The notes below the pieces were generated by a model. The model made no database searches. It was not told the origin of the DNA and saw nothing but the letters and a program-made list of their open reading frames with translations. A stretch of 64,000 nucleotides of DNA from Ramlibacter rhizophilus (GTDB lineage Bacteria > Pseudomonadota > Gammaproteobacteria > Burkholderiales > Burkholderiaceae_C). Shown here in pieces: positions 1-9,842 of this stretch (positions are counted from its first letter, which is position 1; each line of letters opens with the position of its first letter). Both the position numbers and the translations under genes were made by a program. The stretch lies in the NCBI RefSeq assembly GCF_004681965.1, contig NZ_SMLL01000003.1, positions 620,001 to 684,000 of the forward strand, written 5' to 3'.

Positions 1-578
<578 letters not shown>

Positions 579-682
579 CAGGCTCTCCAGTGCAGGTCGC
601 GCGGAGTCCTCCCTCCGCAAGCCCGCGACTGTAGGCAGGTGCCGGGCACAGCGCCAGAGGGGGAAACCTTAGGTAGTTCCGC

Positions 683-3600
683 TCACATGTTGCGCCGGTA
701 CTGGCCGCCCACCTCGAACAGCGCATGCGTGATCTGTCCGAGCGAGCACACCCGCACGGCGTCCATCAGCACCTCGAACACGTTGGCGTCGGCGATCACG
801 GCCTGCTGCAGCCGGCGCAGCTGGACCGGCGCCTCCTCGGCATGGCGCGCCTGGAAGTCGCGCAGGCGCGCCAGCTGGCCCTGCTTTTCCTCCTCGGTGG
901 AGCGGGCCAGCTCCAGGGTCTCGGGGACCACGTCGCCCTGCGGGTTGCGAAAGGTGTTGACGCCGATGATGGGCAGCTCGCCCGTGTGCTTGAGCATCTC
1001 GTAATGCATGCTCTCGTCCTGGATGCGGCCGCGCTGGTAGCCGGTCTCCATGGCGCCCAGCACGCCGCCGCGCTCGGCGATGCGCTCGAACTCGGCCAGC
1101 ACCGCTTCCTCCACCAGTTCGGTCAGCTCCTCGATCACGAAGCTGCCCTGGTTGGGGTTCTCGTTCTTCGCCAGCCCCCACTCGCGGTTGATGATGAGCT
1201 GTATGGCCATGGCCCGGCGCACGCTGTCGGCCGTGGGCGTGGTGATGGCCTCGTCGAAGGCATTGGTGTGCAGGCTGTTGCAGTTGTCGTAGATGGCGAT
1301 CAGCGCCTGCAGCGTGGTGCGGATGTCGTTGAACTGGATCTCCTGCGCGTGCAGGCTGCGGCCCGAGGTCTGGATGTGGTACTTGAGCTTTTGCGAGCGC
1401 TCGTTGCCGCCGTACTTCTCCTTCATGGCCACGGCCCAGATGCGCCGCGCCACGCGACCCATCACGGTGTACTCCGGATCCATGCCGTTGCTGAAGAAGA
1501 AGCTCAGGTTGGGCGCGAAGTCGTCGATGTGCATGCCCCGCGCGAGGTAGGCCTCCACGAAGGTGAAGCCGTTGGACAGGGTGAAGGCCAGCTGGCTGAT
1601 CGGGTTGGCGCCGGCCTCGGCGATGTGGTAGCCGCTGATGGAGACCGAATAGAAGTTGCGCACCTTGTGATGCACGAAGTACTGGGCGATGTCGCCCATC
1701 ACCTTGAGGCTGAACTCGGTGGAGAAGATGCAGGTGTTCTGGCCCTGGTCTTCCTTCAGGATGTCCGCCTGCACGGTGCCGCGCACGTTGGCCAGCACCC
1801 ATTCGCGGATCTTGGCGGCCTCGGTGTCGGTGGGCTCGCGGCCGTTGTCGGCCTGGAACTTCTCCAGCTGCTGGTCGATGGCCGTGTTCATGAACATGGC
1901 CAGGATGCATGGCGCCGGCCCGTTGATGGTCATGGACACCGAGGTGCTGGGCGAGCACAGGTCGAAGCCCGAGTACAGCACCTTCATGTCGTCCAGTGTG
2001 GCGATGGACACGCCCGAGTTGCCGACCTTGCCGTAGATGTCCGGCCGGGGGTCGGGGTCCGCGCCGTACAGCGTGACCGAGTCGAAGGCGGTGGACAGGC
2101 GCTTGGCCGGCATGCCCTCGGACAGCAGCTTGAAGCGCCGGTTGGTGCGGAAGGCGTCGCCCTCGCCCGCGAACATGCGGGTGGGGTCCTCGTTCTCGCG
2201 CTTGAAGGCGAAGGTGCCCGCGGTGTACGGGTAGCTTCCCGGCACGTTGTCCAGCATCAGCCACTTGAGGACCTCGCCGTGGTCCTCGAAGGTGGGCAGC
2301 ACCACCTTGCGGATGCGCGTGCCCGAGAGCGAGCGCGTGGTGAGCGCGGTGCGGATCTCCCGGTCGCGGATCTTCACGACGTACTCGTCGCCCGCGTAGG
2401 CTTCCTGCATGCGCGGCCACTGCGCGAGCAGCTTGCGCGCGTCCGCGTCCAGGCGCGCCTCGCGCCGCTCGGCCAAGTCCAGCGTGGCCTCGGCGGCCGG
2501 GGCGCGCTCGGGCTTGTCCACCTTGAGCATGTCGGCGGCGGCGCGCAGTTGCTGGATCTCGCGCGCAAGGCGCGCCTGCGCCCGGGCACGTTGCTTGTAG
2601 CCGCGCACCGTGTCGGCGATCTCGGCCAGGTAGCGGCTGCGCGACGCCGGCACGATGGCGTGCTGGTTGGTGCTGTGGCGCCCCGGCACGGCCGCGAGCC
2701 GGCCCGGCTGCAAGGGCAGGCCGAGTTCATCCAGGCGCGGCTTGAGGGCCTGGTAGAGCGCCGTGACGCCGTCATCGTTGAAGCGCGCGGCCATGGTGCC
2801 GAAGACGGGCATGTCCTCGGGTGGCGTGCCGAAGGCCTCGCGGTTGCGCTGCACCTGCTTGGCCACGTCGCGCAGTGCGTCCATGGCGCCCTTGCGGTCG
2901 AACTTGTTGATGGCGACGAACTCGGCGAAGTCCAGCATGTCGATTTTCTCGAGCTGGCTGGCCGCGCCGAACTCGGGCGTCATCACGTACAGCGGCACGT
3001 CCACGTGCGGCACGATGGCCGCGTCCCCCTGGCCGATGCCGGAGGTCTCGACGATGACGAGCTCGAAGCCCGCGGCCTTGCAGGCGGCGATGACGTCGGG
3101 CAGCGCCGCGGTGATCTCGCTGCCCGCCTCGCGCGTGGCCATGCTGCGCATGAAGACGCGCTGCGCGCCGCTGCCGCCCCAGGGCTGGATGGCGTTCATG
3201 CGGATGCGGTCGCCCAGCAGCGCGCCGCCGCTCTTGCGGCGCGAGGGGTCGATGGAGACGATGGCGATGCGAAGCGCGTCGTCCTGGTCCAGGCGCAGCC
3301 GGCGCACCAGTTCGTCGGTGAGCGAGGACTTGCCCGCGCCACCCGTGCCGGTGATGCCCAGCACGGGCACCTGGCGCGCGGCAGCGTCCTCGCGCAGGGC
3401 GCGCACCAGCTGCGGGTCGGCCTGGCCGTTCTCCAGGGCGGTGAGGAGTTGCGCGAGCGCGCGCCAGGCTGCGTCGCCATGGCCCTGGATGGCCGCCAGC
3501 GCACGTGGCGCGTGGCTGCTCAGGTCCACGTCGCAGCGCATGACCATCTCGCCGATCATGCCGGCCAGGCCCATGCGCTGGCCGTCCTCGGGGCTGTAGA

Positions 3601-3982
3601 TGCGCGTGACGCCGTAGTCCTGCAGCTCGCGGATCTCCGCCGGAACGATCACGCCGCCGCCGCCGCCGAAGACCTTCACGTGTGCGCCGCCGCGTTGGCG
3701 CAGCAGGTCCACCATGTACTTGAAGTACTCGACGTGGCCGCCCTGGTAGGAGCTCACGGCGATGCCCTGCGCGTCTTCCTGCAGGGCGGCGGTGACCACC
3801 TCGTCCACGCTGCGGTTGTGGCCCAGGTGGATCACCTCGGCGCCCATGCCCTGCAGGATGCGCCGCATGATGTTGATGGCCGCGTCGTGCCCGTCGAAGA
3901 GGCTGGCGGCGGTGACGAAGCGCACCTTGTGCGTGGGGCGATAGCTCGCCAGGGCCTTGAACTCGGCGGACAGGTCGGTCAT
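683..3982 (-). CDS. icmF: Fused isobutyryl-CoA mutase with built-in GTPase chaperone (IcmF)
   Basis: A coenzyme B12-dependent acyl-CoA mutase of 1099 residues that interconverts isobutyryl-CoA and n-butyryl-CoA (related branched substrates possible). Three parts are fused in the known IcmF order: a cobalamin-binding domain at about 20-150 with FDGHDAAIN (His32 the likely lower cobalt ligand) and [10 protein letters not shown]; a MeaB-type G3E GTPase at about 205-500 with P-loop GTGGAGKSS near 211-220 and NKFD; and the substrate-binding TIM barrel at about 550-1099. The ATG at 3982 follows a GGAG sequence. A candidate promoter with a palindrome lies directly upstream at 4002-4030. Cytoplasmic. 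The fusion architecture makes a plain methylmalonyl-CoA mutase unlikely, although automated annotation may use that name. Confidence 0.95.
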   Translation of the reverse strand: MTDLSAEFKALASYRPTHKVRFVTAASLFDGHDAAINIMRRILQGMGAEVIHLGHNRSVDEVVTAALQEDAQGIAVSSYQGGHVEYFKYMVDLLRQRGGAHVKVFGGGGGVIVPAEIRELQDYGVTRIYSPEDGQRMGLAGMIGEMVMRCDVDLSSHAPRALAAIQGHGDAAWRALAQLLTALENGQADPQLVRALREDAAARQVPVLGITGTGGAGKSSLTDELVRRLRLDQDDALRIAIVSIDPSRRKSGGALLGDRIRMNAIQPWGGSGAQRVFMRSMATREAGSEITAALPDVIAACKAAGFELVIVETSGIGQGDAAIVPHVDVPLYVMTPEFGAASQLEKIDMLDFAEFVAINKFDRKGAMDALRDVAKQVQRNREAFGTPPEDMPVFGTMAARFNDDGVTALYQALKPRLDELGLPLQPGRLAAVPGRHSTNQHAIVPASRSRYLAEIADTVRGYKQRARAQARLAREIQQLRAAADMLKVDKPERAPAAEATLDLAERREARLDADARKLLAQWPRMQEAYAGDEYVVKIRDREIRTALTTRSLSGTRIRKVVLPTFEDHGEVLKWLMLDNVPGSYPYTAGTFAFKRENEDPTRMFAGEGDAFRTNRRFKLLSEGMPAKRLSTAFDSVTLYGADPDPRPDIYGKVGNSGVSIATLDDMKVLYSGFDLCSPSTSVSMTINGPAPCILAMFMNTAIDQQLEKFQADNGREPTDTEAAKIREWVLANVRGTVQADILKEDQGQNTCIFSTEFSLKVMGDIAQYFVHHKVRNFYSVSISGYHIAEAGANPISQLAFTLSNGFTFVEAYLARGMHIDDFAPNLSFFFSNGMDPEYTVMGRVARRIWAVAMKEKYGGNERSQKLKYHIQTSGRSLHAQEIQFNDIRTTLQALIAIYDNCNSLHTNAFDEAITTPTADSVRRAMAIQLIINREWGLAKNENPNQGSFVIEELTELVEEAVLAEFERIAERGGVLGAMETGYQRGRIQDESMHYEMLKHTGELPIIGVNTFRNPQGDVVPETLELARSTEEEKQGQLARLRDFQARHAEEAPVQLRRLQQAVIADANVFEVLMDAVRVCSLGQITHALFEVGGQYRRNM

Positions 3983-4001
3983 CGGGGGTCTCCAGCCCCC
4001 G

Positions 4002-4030
4002 ACCTTAAGTGACGTTTACGTCAACGTCAA
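4002..4030 (-). promoter_or_regulatory. Candidate sigma-70 promoter with palindromic operator, upstream of icmF
   Basis: Read on the minus strand, TTGACG (4025-4030) and TAAGGT (4002-4007) are separated by exactly 17 bases. The spacer contains the palindrome TGACGT-AA-ACGTCA (4010-4023). The predicted transcript would start about 10-15 bases before the icmF ATG. An operator in the -35/-10 spacer is typical of MerR-family regulators, some of which (LiuR) control branched-chain acyl-CoA breakdown in proteobacteria; that link is inference. No regulator gene of this type is in the window. Confidence 0.5.
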
Positions 4031-4053
4031 TGTCGCCAGCAGACCGGCCGGAC

Positions 4054-6192
4054 TCAACGCGCGTACAGCACCGACGGCAGCCACAGGCCGATCTCCGGGA
4101 AGATGTACAGCAGCACGATGGCCACGATCTGGATCCCCATGAAGGGCAGCATGCCCAGGAAGATCTGGTTCAGCGTGACGTGCGGCGGGCTTACCCCCTT
4201 CAGGTAGAAGGCCGACATGGCCACCGGCGGGCTGAGGAAGGCCGTCTGCAGGTTCATGGCCACCAGCAGGCCGAAGAACAGCGGATCGATGCCGAAGTTG
4301 TCCAGCAGCGGGATGAAGATGGGCATGAAGATCACGATGATCTCGGTCCATTCCAGCGGCCAGCCCAGCACGAAGATGATGACCTGGGACAGGATGAGGA
4401 ACTGGATCGGCGTGAGGTTCATCGACAACACCCAGCGCTCGACCAGCTCCTGCCCGCCCAGCAGCGCGAAGGCGGCCGAGAAGATGGCCGAGCCCACGAA
4501 GAGCCAGCACACCATGGCCGAGGTCTTAGCCGTGAGGAACACGCTTTCCTTGACCACGTCCAGCGTGAGCTGGCGGTAGGCGATCGCCAGCAGGAAGCCA
4601 CCGAGCGCGCCCACGGCGGCCGCCTCGGTCGGCGTGGCCAGCCCCATGACGATGGAGCCCAGCACGGCCATGATCAGCAGCACCAGCGGGAAGAAGCTGG
4701 TGAGCAGCATCTTGAACACTTCGAGCCGCGCGAAGCTGAGCACGGCGTAGAACACCGCCAGCGCCAGGGCGCCCATGGCCAGGCCGATCCAGAAGCTTCG
4801 CGGCGCGTCGCGGGCCTCGGGTGCCGCCGTGGAACCCGGCTCGCCCGCCCCCGGCGGTTCTGCGACCGCGCTCGCGCCAGGAGGTTCGGCGACGCCGCCT
4901 GCTGCGCCGGGCGCGGCCGGCTCGGCGACTCCGCCAGCGCCGGGAGGCTCGGCCAGTCCGCCCGTACCGGGCGGCTCGGCCACGCCTGCTGCGGCCGGTG
5001 GTTCGGCGACCGTCCCAGCCCCTGGGGGTTCGGCGAGCCCGCCAGCGCCAGGCGGTTCGGCCAGGCCGCCGGCCGCCGGTGGCTCCGCCAGCCCACCCGC
5101 ACCCGGCGGCTCCGCCAGGCCGCCGGCCGCGCCCGGCGCGGGCAGGCTCGTGCCCGGGGGCTCCTGCAGACCCGTGCCGGCGCTGGAGCGTCGCGTCGTG
5201 CCTTCGCCCATGCGCACGAGGTTTTCGTACGCAAGCTCCTGTGGCAGCGGCGCGGTGACGCTGCGATAGGTCCAGAGCGCGACGGCGGCGAAGACGATGA
5301 GGGGCAGGGCCACCACGAACAGCTGCTTGAGCAGGTAGCTGGCCGGCACGTCCGCATTGGCGCGCCCCTTCAGGGCGGCCAGCAGGCCGATGACGGCATG
5401 GCGGTCGCCCTGGGGACGGGTGATGCGCTGCGTGAGGGGAGGCAGCGGGACGAAACGGTCCTCGGCCGAGAGCGGCGGCGCGAGCGAGGGCTTCACCTTG
5501 GCCAGCACGATCATGTACAGGATGTACAGGCCGGCGAGCATGACGCCGGGAAAGAACGCGCCGGCATAGAGCTGCACCACCGACACGCCCGCCGTCGCGC
5601 CATAGACGATCAGCAGCACCGAAGGCGGAATGAGGATGCCCAGGCACCCGCCGGCGGTGATGGCGCCCGCCGTCACCTGCACGCTGTAGCCGGCGCGCAG
5701 CATGGCCGGCATGGCCAGCAGCCCCATCAGCGTGACGACCGCGCCGACGATGCCGGTGGCGGTGGCGAACACCGTGCAGGTGACCAGCGTGGCCACGCCC
5801 AGCGCACCGGGCAGGCGCGCGAGCGCGAGGTGGATGCTGCGGAACAGCTTCTCGATCAGGTTGGCCCGCTCGACCAGGTAGCCCATGAAGACGAACAGCG
5901 GAATGGAGATCAGCACGTCGCTGCTCATCACCTTGAAGGCCGACTGCACCATCAGGTTGAGCGTCAGCGGCGTGTCTCGGTTGTAGGCCAGCCAGGTGAA
6001 GATCATGCCCATGCCCATGAGCGTGAAGGCCGTGGGGAAGCCGAGCATGATGGCGACCACCACCAGCGAGAGCATGAGCAGGCCGACGTGGCCGCTCTCG
6101 ATGCGGTCCACGCTCACCAGCATGAAGATCGCCGCCAGCACGATCAGCCCCATGAGGCTGAAGCCGAACCAGAGTTCCTTGCGCACCTTCAC
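4054..6192 (-). CDS. dctM: TRAP transporter large permease (DctM) with long repeat insert
   Basis: The large membrane subunit of a TRAP uptake system, driven by a cation gradient. At 712 residues it is far longer than the usual ~430. The N-terminal ~235 residues and the part from about 466 onward are hydrophobic and look like DctM halves (ILIPPS near 187, TPTEAAAVGA, NLQTAFLSPP). Between them lies a soluble loop, one extra hydrophobic segment at about 288-308, and a Pro/Gly/Glu repeat at about 341-452. The start is the GTG at 6192, which overlaps the dctQ stop (GTGA); the frame stays open further upstream, but that part has the composition of a shadow of dctQ. It is translationally coupled to dctQ. 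The substrate is unknown; the family includes keto-acid and aromatic-acid carriers. Confidence 0.92.
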   Translation of the reverse strand: MKVRKELWFGFSLMGLIVLAAIFMLVSVDRIESGHVGLLMLSLVVVAIMLGFPTAFTLMGMGMIFTWLAYNRDTPLTLNLMVQSAFKVMSSDVLISIPLFVFMGYLVERANLIEKLFRSIHLALARLPGALGVATLVTCTVFATATGIVGAVVTLMGLLAMPAMLRAGYSVQVTAGAITAGGCLGILIPPSVLLIVYGATAGVSVVQLYAGAFFPGVMLAGLYILYMIVLAKVKPSLAPPLSAEDRFVPLPPLTQRITRPQGDRHAVIGLLAALKGRANADVPASYLLKQLFVVALPLIVFAAVALWTYRSVTAPLPQELAYENLVRMGEGTTRRSSAGTGLQEPPGTSLPAPGAAGGLAEPPGAGGLAEPPAAGGLAEPPGAGGLAEPPGAGTVAEPPAAAGVAEPPGTGGLAEPPGAGGVAEPAAPGAAGGVAEPPGASAVAEPPGAGEPGSTAAPEARDAPRSFWIGLAMGALALAVFYAVLSFARLEVFKMLLTSFFPLVLLIMAVLGSIVMGLATPTEAAAVGALGGFLLAIAYRQLTLDVVKESVFLTAKTSAMVCWLFVGSAIFSAAFALLGGQELVERWVLSMNLTPIQFLILSQVIIFVLGWPLEWTEIIVIFMPIFIPLLDNFGIDPLFFGLLVAMNLQTAFLSPPVAMSAFYLKGVSPPHVTLNQIFLGMLPFMGIQIVAIVLLYIFPEIGLWLPSVLYAR
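4837..5172 (-). repeat. In-frame ~27-bp tandem repeat encoding LAEPPGAGG-like units in dctM
   Basis: Ten consecutive units of mostly nine residues follow the pattern (L/V)AEPPGAGG, roughly residues 359-451 of DctM, preceded by a degenerate GLQEPPG unit. One unit is longer (VAEPAAPGAAGG). Each unit carries one Glu, so the tract is acidic as well as Pro/Gly-rich and is probably disordered. Copy-number change would keep frame because the units are multiples of three bases. Confidence 0.9.
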
Positions 6193-6806
6193 AGCTTGCC
6201 CTCCGACTCGGCCGGGGGCGCGACCAGCGGCCGGCCAGGCTCGTCCTTGCCGATCGTGGCCTTGATCTTGTCCACGTCCACTTCCTCCACGTCCTCGCCG
6301 CGCGAGGGCCACTGGCCCTCGCGGATGCAGATGAGGCAGCGGGCGATCTCCACGAAGCCCTGCAGCAGCAGCAGCGCGCCGGACAGCGGAATGATGAACT
6401 TGAAGGGATAGACCGGGATCGGGTCGGCGTTGAAGGTCTGCTCGCGAATGGCCAGCGATTCGGTGAAGTAGGTCCAGCCGGCCCAGGTGAGCGCGACGAC
6501 GCCGGGCAGGAAGAAGAGGATGTAGAGCACCAGGTCCACCCAGGCCTGCGTGCGCGGACGGAAGAAGCCGTAGAGCACGTCACCGCGCACATGGCCGTTC
6601 TTGGACAGGGTGTAGGCGCCGGCCATCATGAAGAGCGCGCCGTACAGCATGATCTGAACGTCCAGCATCCAGCCGTGCGGATTGCCCAGCACGTAGCGTG
6701 AAAACACCTCCCACGACACCATCGCGGTCAGCACCACGATGGCCCAGGCGAACAACTTGCCCAGCCAGGTCGAAAGCCGGTCCACGGCCAGCAACACGTT
6801 CTGCAT
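6189..6806 (-). CDS. dctQ: TRAP transporter small permease (DctQ)
   Basis: The small membrane subunit that pairs with DctM and the periplasmic binding protein. The 205-residue protein has four hydrophobic segments (about 15-35, 55-75, 90-115 and 145-165), the usual DctQ topology, then a charged cytoplasmic tail rich in Glu, Asp and Lys. The ATG at 6806 is preferred because it follows AGGAAGAGG; an in-frame extension to 6857 would add a basic, non-conserved leader. The stop overlaps the dctM start. It lies downstream of dctP, with a terminator-like hairpin between them. Confidence 0.92.
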   Translation of the reverse strand: MQNVLLAVDRLSTWLGKLFAWAIVVLTAMVSWEVFSRYVLGNPHGWMLDVQIMLYGALFMMAGAYTLSKNGHVRGDVLYGFFRPRTQAWVDLVLYILFFLPGVVALTWAGWTYFTESLAIREQTFNADPIPVYPFKFIIPLSGALLLLQGFVEIARCLICIREGQWPSRGEDVEEVDVDKIKATIGKDEPGRPLVAPPAESEGKL

Positions 6807-6854
6807 CCTCTTCCTCTTCGTCTTCCTCGTTGTCCCAGCCGTGCGGCCCGCAGG

Positions 6855-6887
6855 CAAACAAAAGGGCGGCCGCTGCGCGACCGCCCT
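6855..6887 (-). terminator. Rho-independent terminator/attenuator between dctP and dctQ
   Basis: On the minus strand an 11-bp stem (AGGGCGG plus four inner pairs, loop GCA) is followed directly by TTTTGTTT. It lies 22 bases after the dctP stop and before dctQ-dctM, so it probably lets a fraction of transcripts continue and keeps the binding protein in excess over the membrane subunits. The latter is inference. Confidence 0.75.
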
Positions 6888-6908
6888 CCGGCCGGCGTGT
6901 AGCGGCCC

Positions 6909-8015
6909 TTACTTCTTGGCGAAGTAGCGGTTGTAGGCCATGCGGAACTCGACCGTGTAGTCGTAATGCCACTGGCCGGCGCGCTGCGCGAAGGTGCGCT
7001 GCGAGTCCAGCACCTTCTTGAAGAAGGGGTTCTCCTGCGACTTCTTGGCCGTCACCTTGTCCCAGGCTTCGAGCTGGGCGCGCAGGATGCTGTCCGGTGT
7101 CTTGTAGAAGTTGACCTTGTCCTGCGTGCGCAGAGTCTGGTAGTCCTTGGAGTTGCGGTCGATCGCCTTCCAGCTGAAGTCGGCCGAGGAGGCCTGGACG
7201 GCGTAGTCGATGATGGCGCGCAGCTCAGGGGCCAGGGCGCTGTACTTGGATTTGTTGAAAAGGATCTCGAACTGCTCGCCCGACTGGTGGAAGCTTTGCA
7301 GCATGCAGTTCTTGGCCACGTCGGGGAAGCCCAGCACGCGGTCGGAGGAGGCGTTGTTGAATTCGGCCGCGTCCAGCAGGCCGCGGTCCAGCGCCGGGAC
7401 GATTTCGCCGCCGGGTAGCGGGTTCACCGCCACGCCGAGTTCATTGAACACGTCGACGGCCAGGCCCACGGTGCGGAACTTCAGGCCCTTCATCTGCGCG
7501 ACGTTGGCGATGGGCTTGCGGAACCAGCCCAGGGGCTGCGTGGGCATGGGGCCGTACAGGTAGGAGACCACGTCCATGTTGATGGACTTGTAGATCTCCT
7601 CCAGCAGTTCCTTGCCGCCGCCGTAGTAGTGCCAGGCCAGGACCATGTTGGGGTCCATGCCGAAGGCCGGGCCCGAGCCCCACAAGGCCAGCGCCGAGTT
7701 CTTGCCGTAGTGGTAGGCCACCACGCCGTGGCCGCCGTCGAGCGTGCCCTTGTTGACCGCCTCCAGGAGCTGGAAGGCCGGCACCACGGCGCCGGCCGGC
7801 AGCACTTCGATCTTCAAGCGGCTGCCCGCCATGTCGTTCACCTTCTTGGCGAAGTCGTTGGCGAACTCGTGGAAGATGTCCTTGGCGGGCCAGGTGCTCT
7901 GGAAGCGCAGGCTGGTGGTCTGCGCGACGGACACCATGGGGGCGGACATGGCGCCGGCGGCGACGGCGGCACCCTTGAGAACGCTGCGGCGGCGCGGCGA
8001 CTTGGAAACGGTCAT
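6909..8015 (-). CDS. dctP: TRAP transporter periplasmic solute-binding protein (DctP family)
   Basis: The periplasmic receptor of the TRAP system, 368 residues. It starts with a twin-arginine type signal (PRRRSVLKGAAVAAGAMS), so it is probably exported folded. The rest (LRFQSTWPAKDIFHEFANDF, then GLKFRTVGLAVDVFNELG, and AEFNNASSDRVLGFPD) resembles the TakP/FcbT1 branch, known for alpha-keto acids and related monocarboxylates; the ligand here is not proven. The ATG at 8015 has AGGAGA eight bases upstream; open frame continuing further upstream is non-conserved. It is the first gene of dctP-dctQ-dctM, transcribed away from the rhodanese gene. Confidence 0.93.
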   Translation of the reverse strand: MTVSKSPRRRSVLKGAAVAAGAMSAPMVSVAQTTSLRFQSTWPAKDIFHEFANDFAKKVNDMAGSRLKIEVLPAGAVVPAFQLLEAVNKGTLDGGHGVVAYHYGKNSALALWGSGPAFGMDPNMVLAWHYYGGGKELLEEIYKSINMDVVSYLYGPMPTQPLGWFRKPIANVAQMKGLKFRTVGLAVDVFNELGVAVNPLPGGEIVPALDRGLLDAAEFNNASSDRVLGFPDVAKNCMLQSFHQSGEQFEILFNKSKYSALAPELRAIIDYAVQASSADFSWKAIDRNSKDYQTLRTQDKVNFYKTPDSILRAQLEAWDKVTAKKSQENPFFKKVLDSQRTFAQRAGQWHYDYTVEFRMAYNRYFAKK

Positions 8016-8119
8016 CGGTTTGTCTCCTGGTTGGTTAACCCGAAAAATGTCCGGCCTGAGCCTGGCCCGCGCAAGCGGGTTTTCACCGAAGCGGCGGAAT
8101 CGATCCTCGGGCGCGCTGG

Positions 8120-8125
8120 CAGAAT
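8120..8125 (+). promoter_or_regulatory. -10-like box seven bases before the rhodanese start
   Basis: CAGAAT ends seven bases before the ATG and no Shine-Dalgarno sequence is visible. If it is used, transcription would begin at or next to the start codon. It is one of a set of similarly placed boxes in this window. Confidence 0.35.
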
Positions 8126-8132
8126 CCGGCGC

Positions 8133-8555
8133 ATGACGAAGTCTTCCGATCCGATCCAGCCGGCCGAGGGTTATGCCGGCGACGTGACGCCCCAGACCGC
8201 CTTCGACTGGTGGCAGGCCGGCCAGGCGGTGATCGTGGACGTGCGCACCGACGCCGAGCGCGACTGGGTGGGTTTCATTCCTGGCGCGGCCCCGGTCGCC
8301 TGGAAGCAGTGGCCCGGCATGGCCGTCAACGCCGACTTCGACGCGCAGCTGCGCGCCGCCGTCCCCGCAGGCCGCAAGGCCCTGATGCTGTGCCGAAGCG
8401 GCGTGCGCTCCATCGCCGCCGCCCGCCGCGCCACCGAGCTGGGCCTGGAGGCCTACAACATCCTGGAGGGCTTCGAGGGCGACCCCGACGCGCAGGGCCA
8501 TCGCGGCACCCGCGGCGGCTGGCGCCTGCGGGGCCTCCCCTGGCGCCAGAACTGA
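8133..8555 (+). CDS. Rhodanese-like sulfurtransferase domain protein
   Basis: A single rhodanese domain of 140 residues, the size of stand-alone sulfur carriers. It has the fold's VDVRTDAERDWVGFIPGA segment and the active loop LCRSGVRS, with the catalytic Cys near residue 87 that takes up persulfide sulfur. No signal peptide, so cytoplasmic. The sulfur donor and acceptor cannot be told from sequence. It lies divergently from dctP and 34 bases before argJ, with no evident shared function. The start has no ribosome-binding site but a -10-like box seven bases upstream. Confidence 0.88.
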   Translation: MTKSSDPIQPAEGYAGDVTPQTAFDWWQAGQAVIVDVRTDAERDWVGFIPGAAPVAWKQWPGMAVNADFDAQLRAAVPAGRKALMLCRSGVRSIAAARRATELGLEAYNILEGFEGDPDAQGHRGTRGGWRLRGLPWRQN

Positions 8556-8589
8556 TCCAAAAGCAATACCGATACAAGAAGGACCCTGA

Positions 8590-9819
8590 ATGCCCGTGAA
8601 CCTGGCCGCGCCTGCCGCGGCGGATCTCCTGCCCGTCCCCGGCGTGCGCATCGGCGTGGCCGAGGCCGGCGTGCGCAAGGCCGGCCGCAAGGACCTGACC
8701 GTGTTCCTGCTGGAGCCGGGCACCGCGGTGGGCGGCGTCTTCACGCGCAACCGCTTCTGCGCCGCACCGGTGCAGGTCTGCCGCGAGCACCTGGCGGCGG
8801 GGCAGGGCATCCGCGCCCTCGTGGTCAACACCGGCAATGCGAACGCCGGCACGGGTGAGGACGGCCTGGTGCGGGCCCGCGCGAGCTGCATCGCCCTGGC
8901 CCGCCACCTGGACCTGGCGCCCGAGCAGGTGCTGCCCTTTTCCACCGGCGTCATCATGGAGCCGCTGCCGCTGGACCGCATCGAGGCGGGCCTGCCCGCG
9001 GCGCTGGCCGATGCGGATGCCGCCCACTGGCTGCGCGCGGCCGAGGGCATCATGACCACCGACACCCTGCCCAAGGCGGTGAGCCGCCGGGTACAGGTGG
9101 AGGGGCGCGCGGTCACCATCACCGGCATCAGCAAGGGCGCCGGCATGATCCGGCCGAACATGGCGACCATGCTCGGCTTCCTGGCCACCGACGCCTGCAT
9201 CGCACCGCAGCTCATGGACTCCTTGGCCCTGGCACTGGCCGAAGGCTCCTTCAACCGGGTCACGGTGGACGGCGACACCTCCACCAACGACGCCTTCGTC
9301 GTGATGGCCACCGGCCGGGCCGGACATGCGCCGGTCGAGTCGCTGGACAGCGTCGCGGGCCGCGTGCTGTTCGAGGCCATGCAGGAGGTCGCCCGCCTGC
9401 TGGCCCAGGCCATCGTGCGCGACGGGGAGGGCGCGACCAAGTTCATCACCGTGCGCGTGGAGGGCGGCCGCAGCGCCGCCGAGTGCCGGCAGGTGGCCTA
9501 TGCCATCGCCCATTCACCGCTGGTCAAGACGGCCTTCTTCGCGAGCGACCCAAACCTGGGGCGCATCCTGGCGGCGGTCGGCTACGCGGGCATCGAGGAC
9601 CTGGACCAGAGCGGCATCGAGCTGCACCTGGACGATGTCCACGTCGCCACGCGCGGCGGGCGCCACCCCGCCTACCGCGAGGAGGACGGCCAGCGCGTGA
9701 TGAAGCAAAGCGAGATCACGGTTCGCGTCGGCCTGGGCCGGGGCGCGGCGGCCGACACGGTCTGGACCTGCGACTTCAGCCACGACTACGTCACCATCAA
9801 CGCCGACTACCGGTCCTGA
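8590..9819 (+). CDS. argJ: Bifunctional glutamate N-acetyltransferase / amino-acid acetyltransferase
   Basis: Arginine biosynthesis enzyme that recycles the acetyl group from N-acetylornithine to glutamate and may also acetylate glutamate with acetyl-CoA. The 409-residue length is normal. The self-cleavage site is visible as [16 protein letters not shown], where the Thr after MA becomes the N-terminal nucleophile of the beta chain. The oxyanion-type [12 protein letters not shown] motif is near residue 80. An AAGGA sequence precedes the ATG. The DUF815-type ATPase gene follows 23 bases later. Confidence 0.97.
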   Translation: MPVNLAAPAAADLLPVPGVRIGVAEAGVRKAGRKDLTVFLLEPGTAVGGVFTRNRFCAAPVQVCREHLAAGQGIRALVVNTGNANAGTGEDGLVRARASCIALARHLDLAPEQVLPFSTGVIMEPLPLDRIEAGLPAALADADAAHWLRAAEGIMTTDTLPKAVSRRVQVEGRAVTITGISKGAGMIRPNMATMLGFLATDACIAPQLMDSLALALAEGSFNRVTVDGDTSTNDAFVVMATGRAGHAPVESLDSVAGRVLFEAMQEVARLLAQAIVRDGEGATKFITVRVEGGRSAAECRQVAYAIAHSPLVKTAFFASDPNLGRILAAVGYAGIEDLDQSGIELHLDDVHVATRGGRHPAYREEDGQRVMKQSEITVRVGLGRGAAADTVWTCDFSHDYVTINADYRS

Positions 9820-9842
9820 TCCGCCTTGCGAAGGAAACCCCG

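Noticed and set aside
601..618. Hairpin GCGGAG/CTCCGC between livG and icmF as a terminator
   Set aside because: Only six pairs with no T tract; too weak to call.
725..4012. A 1095-codon plus-strand open frame opposite icmF
   Set aside because: Composition (His, Gly, Ala, Leu, Arg) is the usual antisense shadow of a GC-rich gene; icmF on the minus strand has full domain evidence.
4009..6411. An 800-codon plus-strand open frame opposite dctM
   Set aside because: Same reasoning; repetitive Gln/His/Arg/Gly content mirrors dctM and its Pro/Gly repeats.
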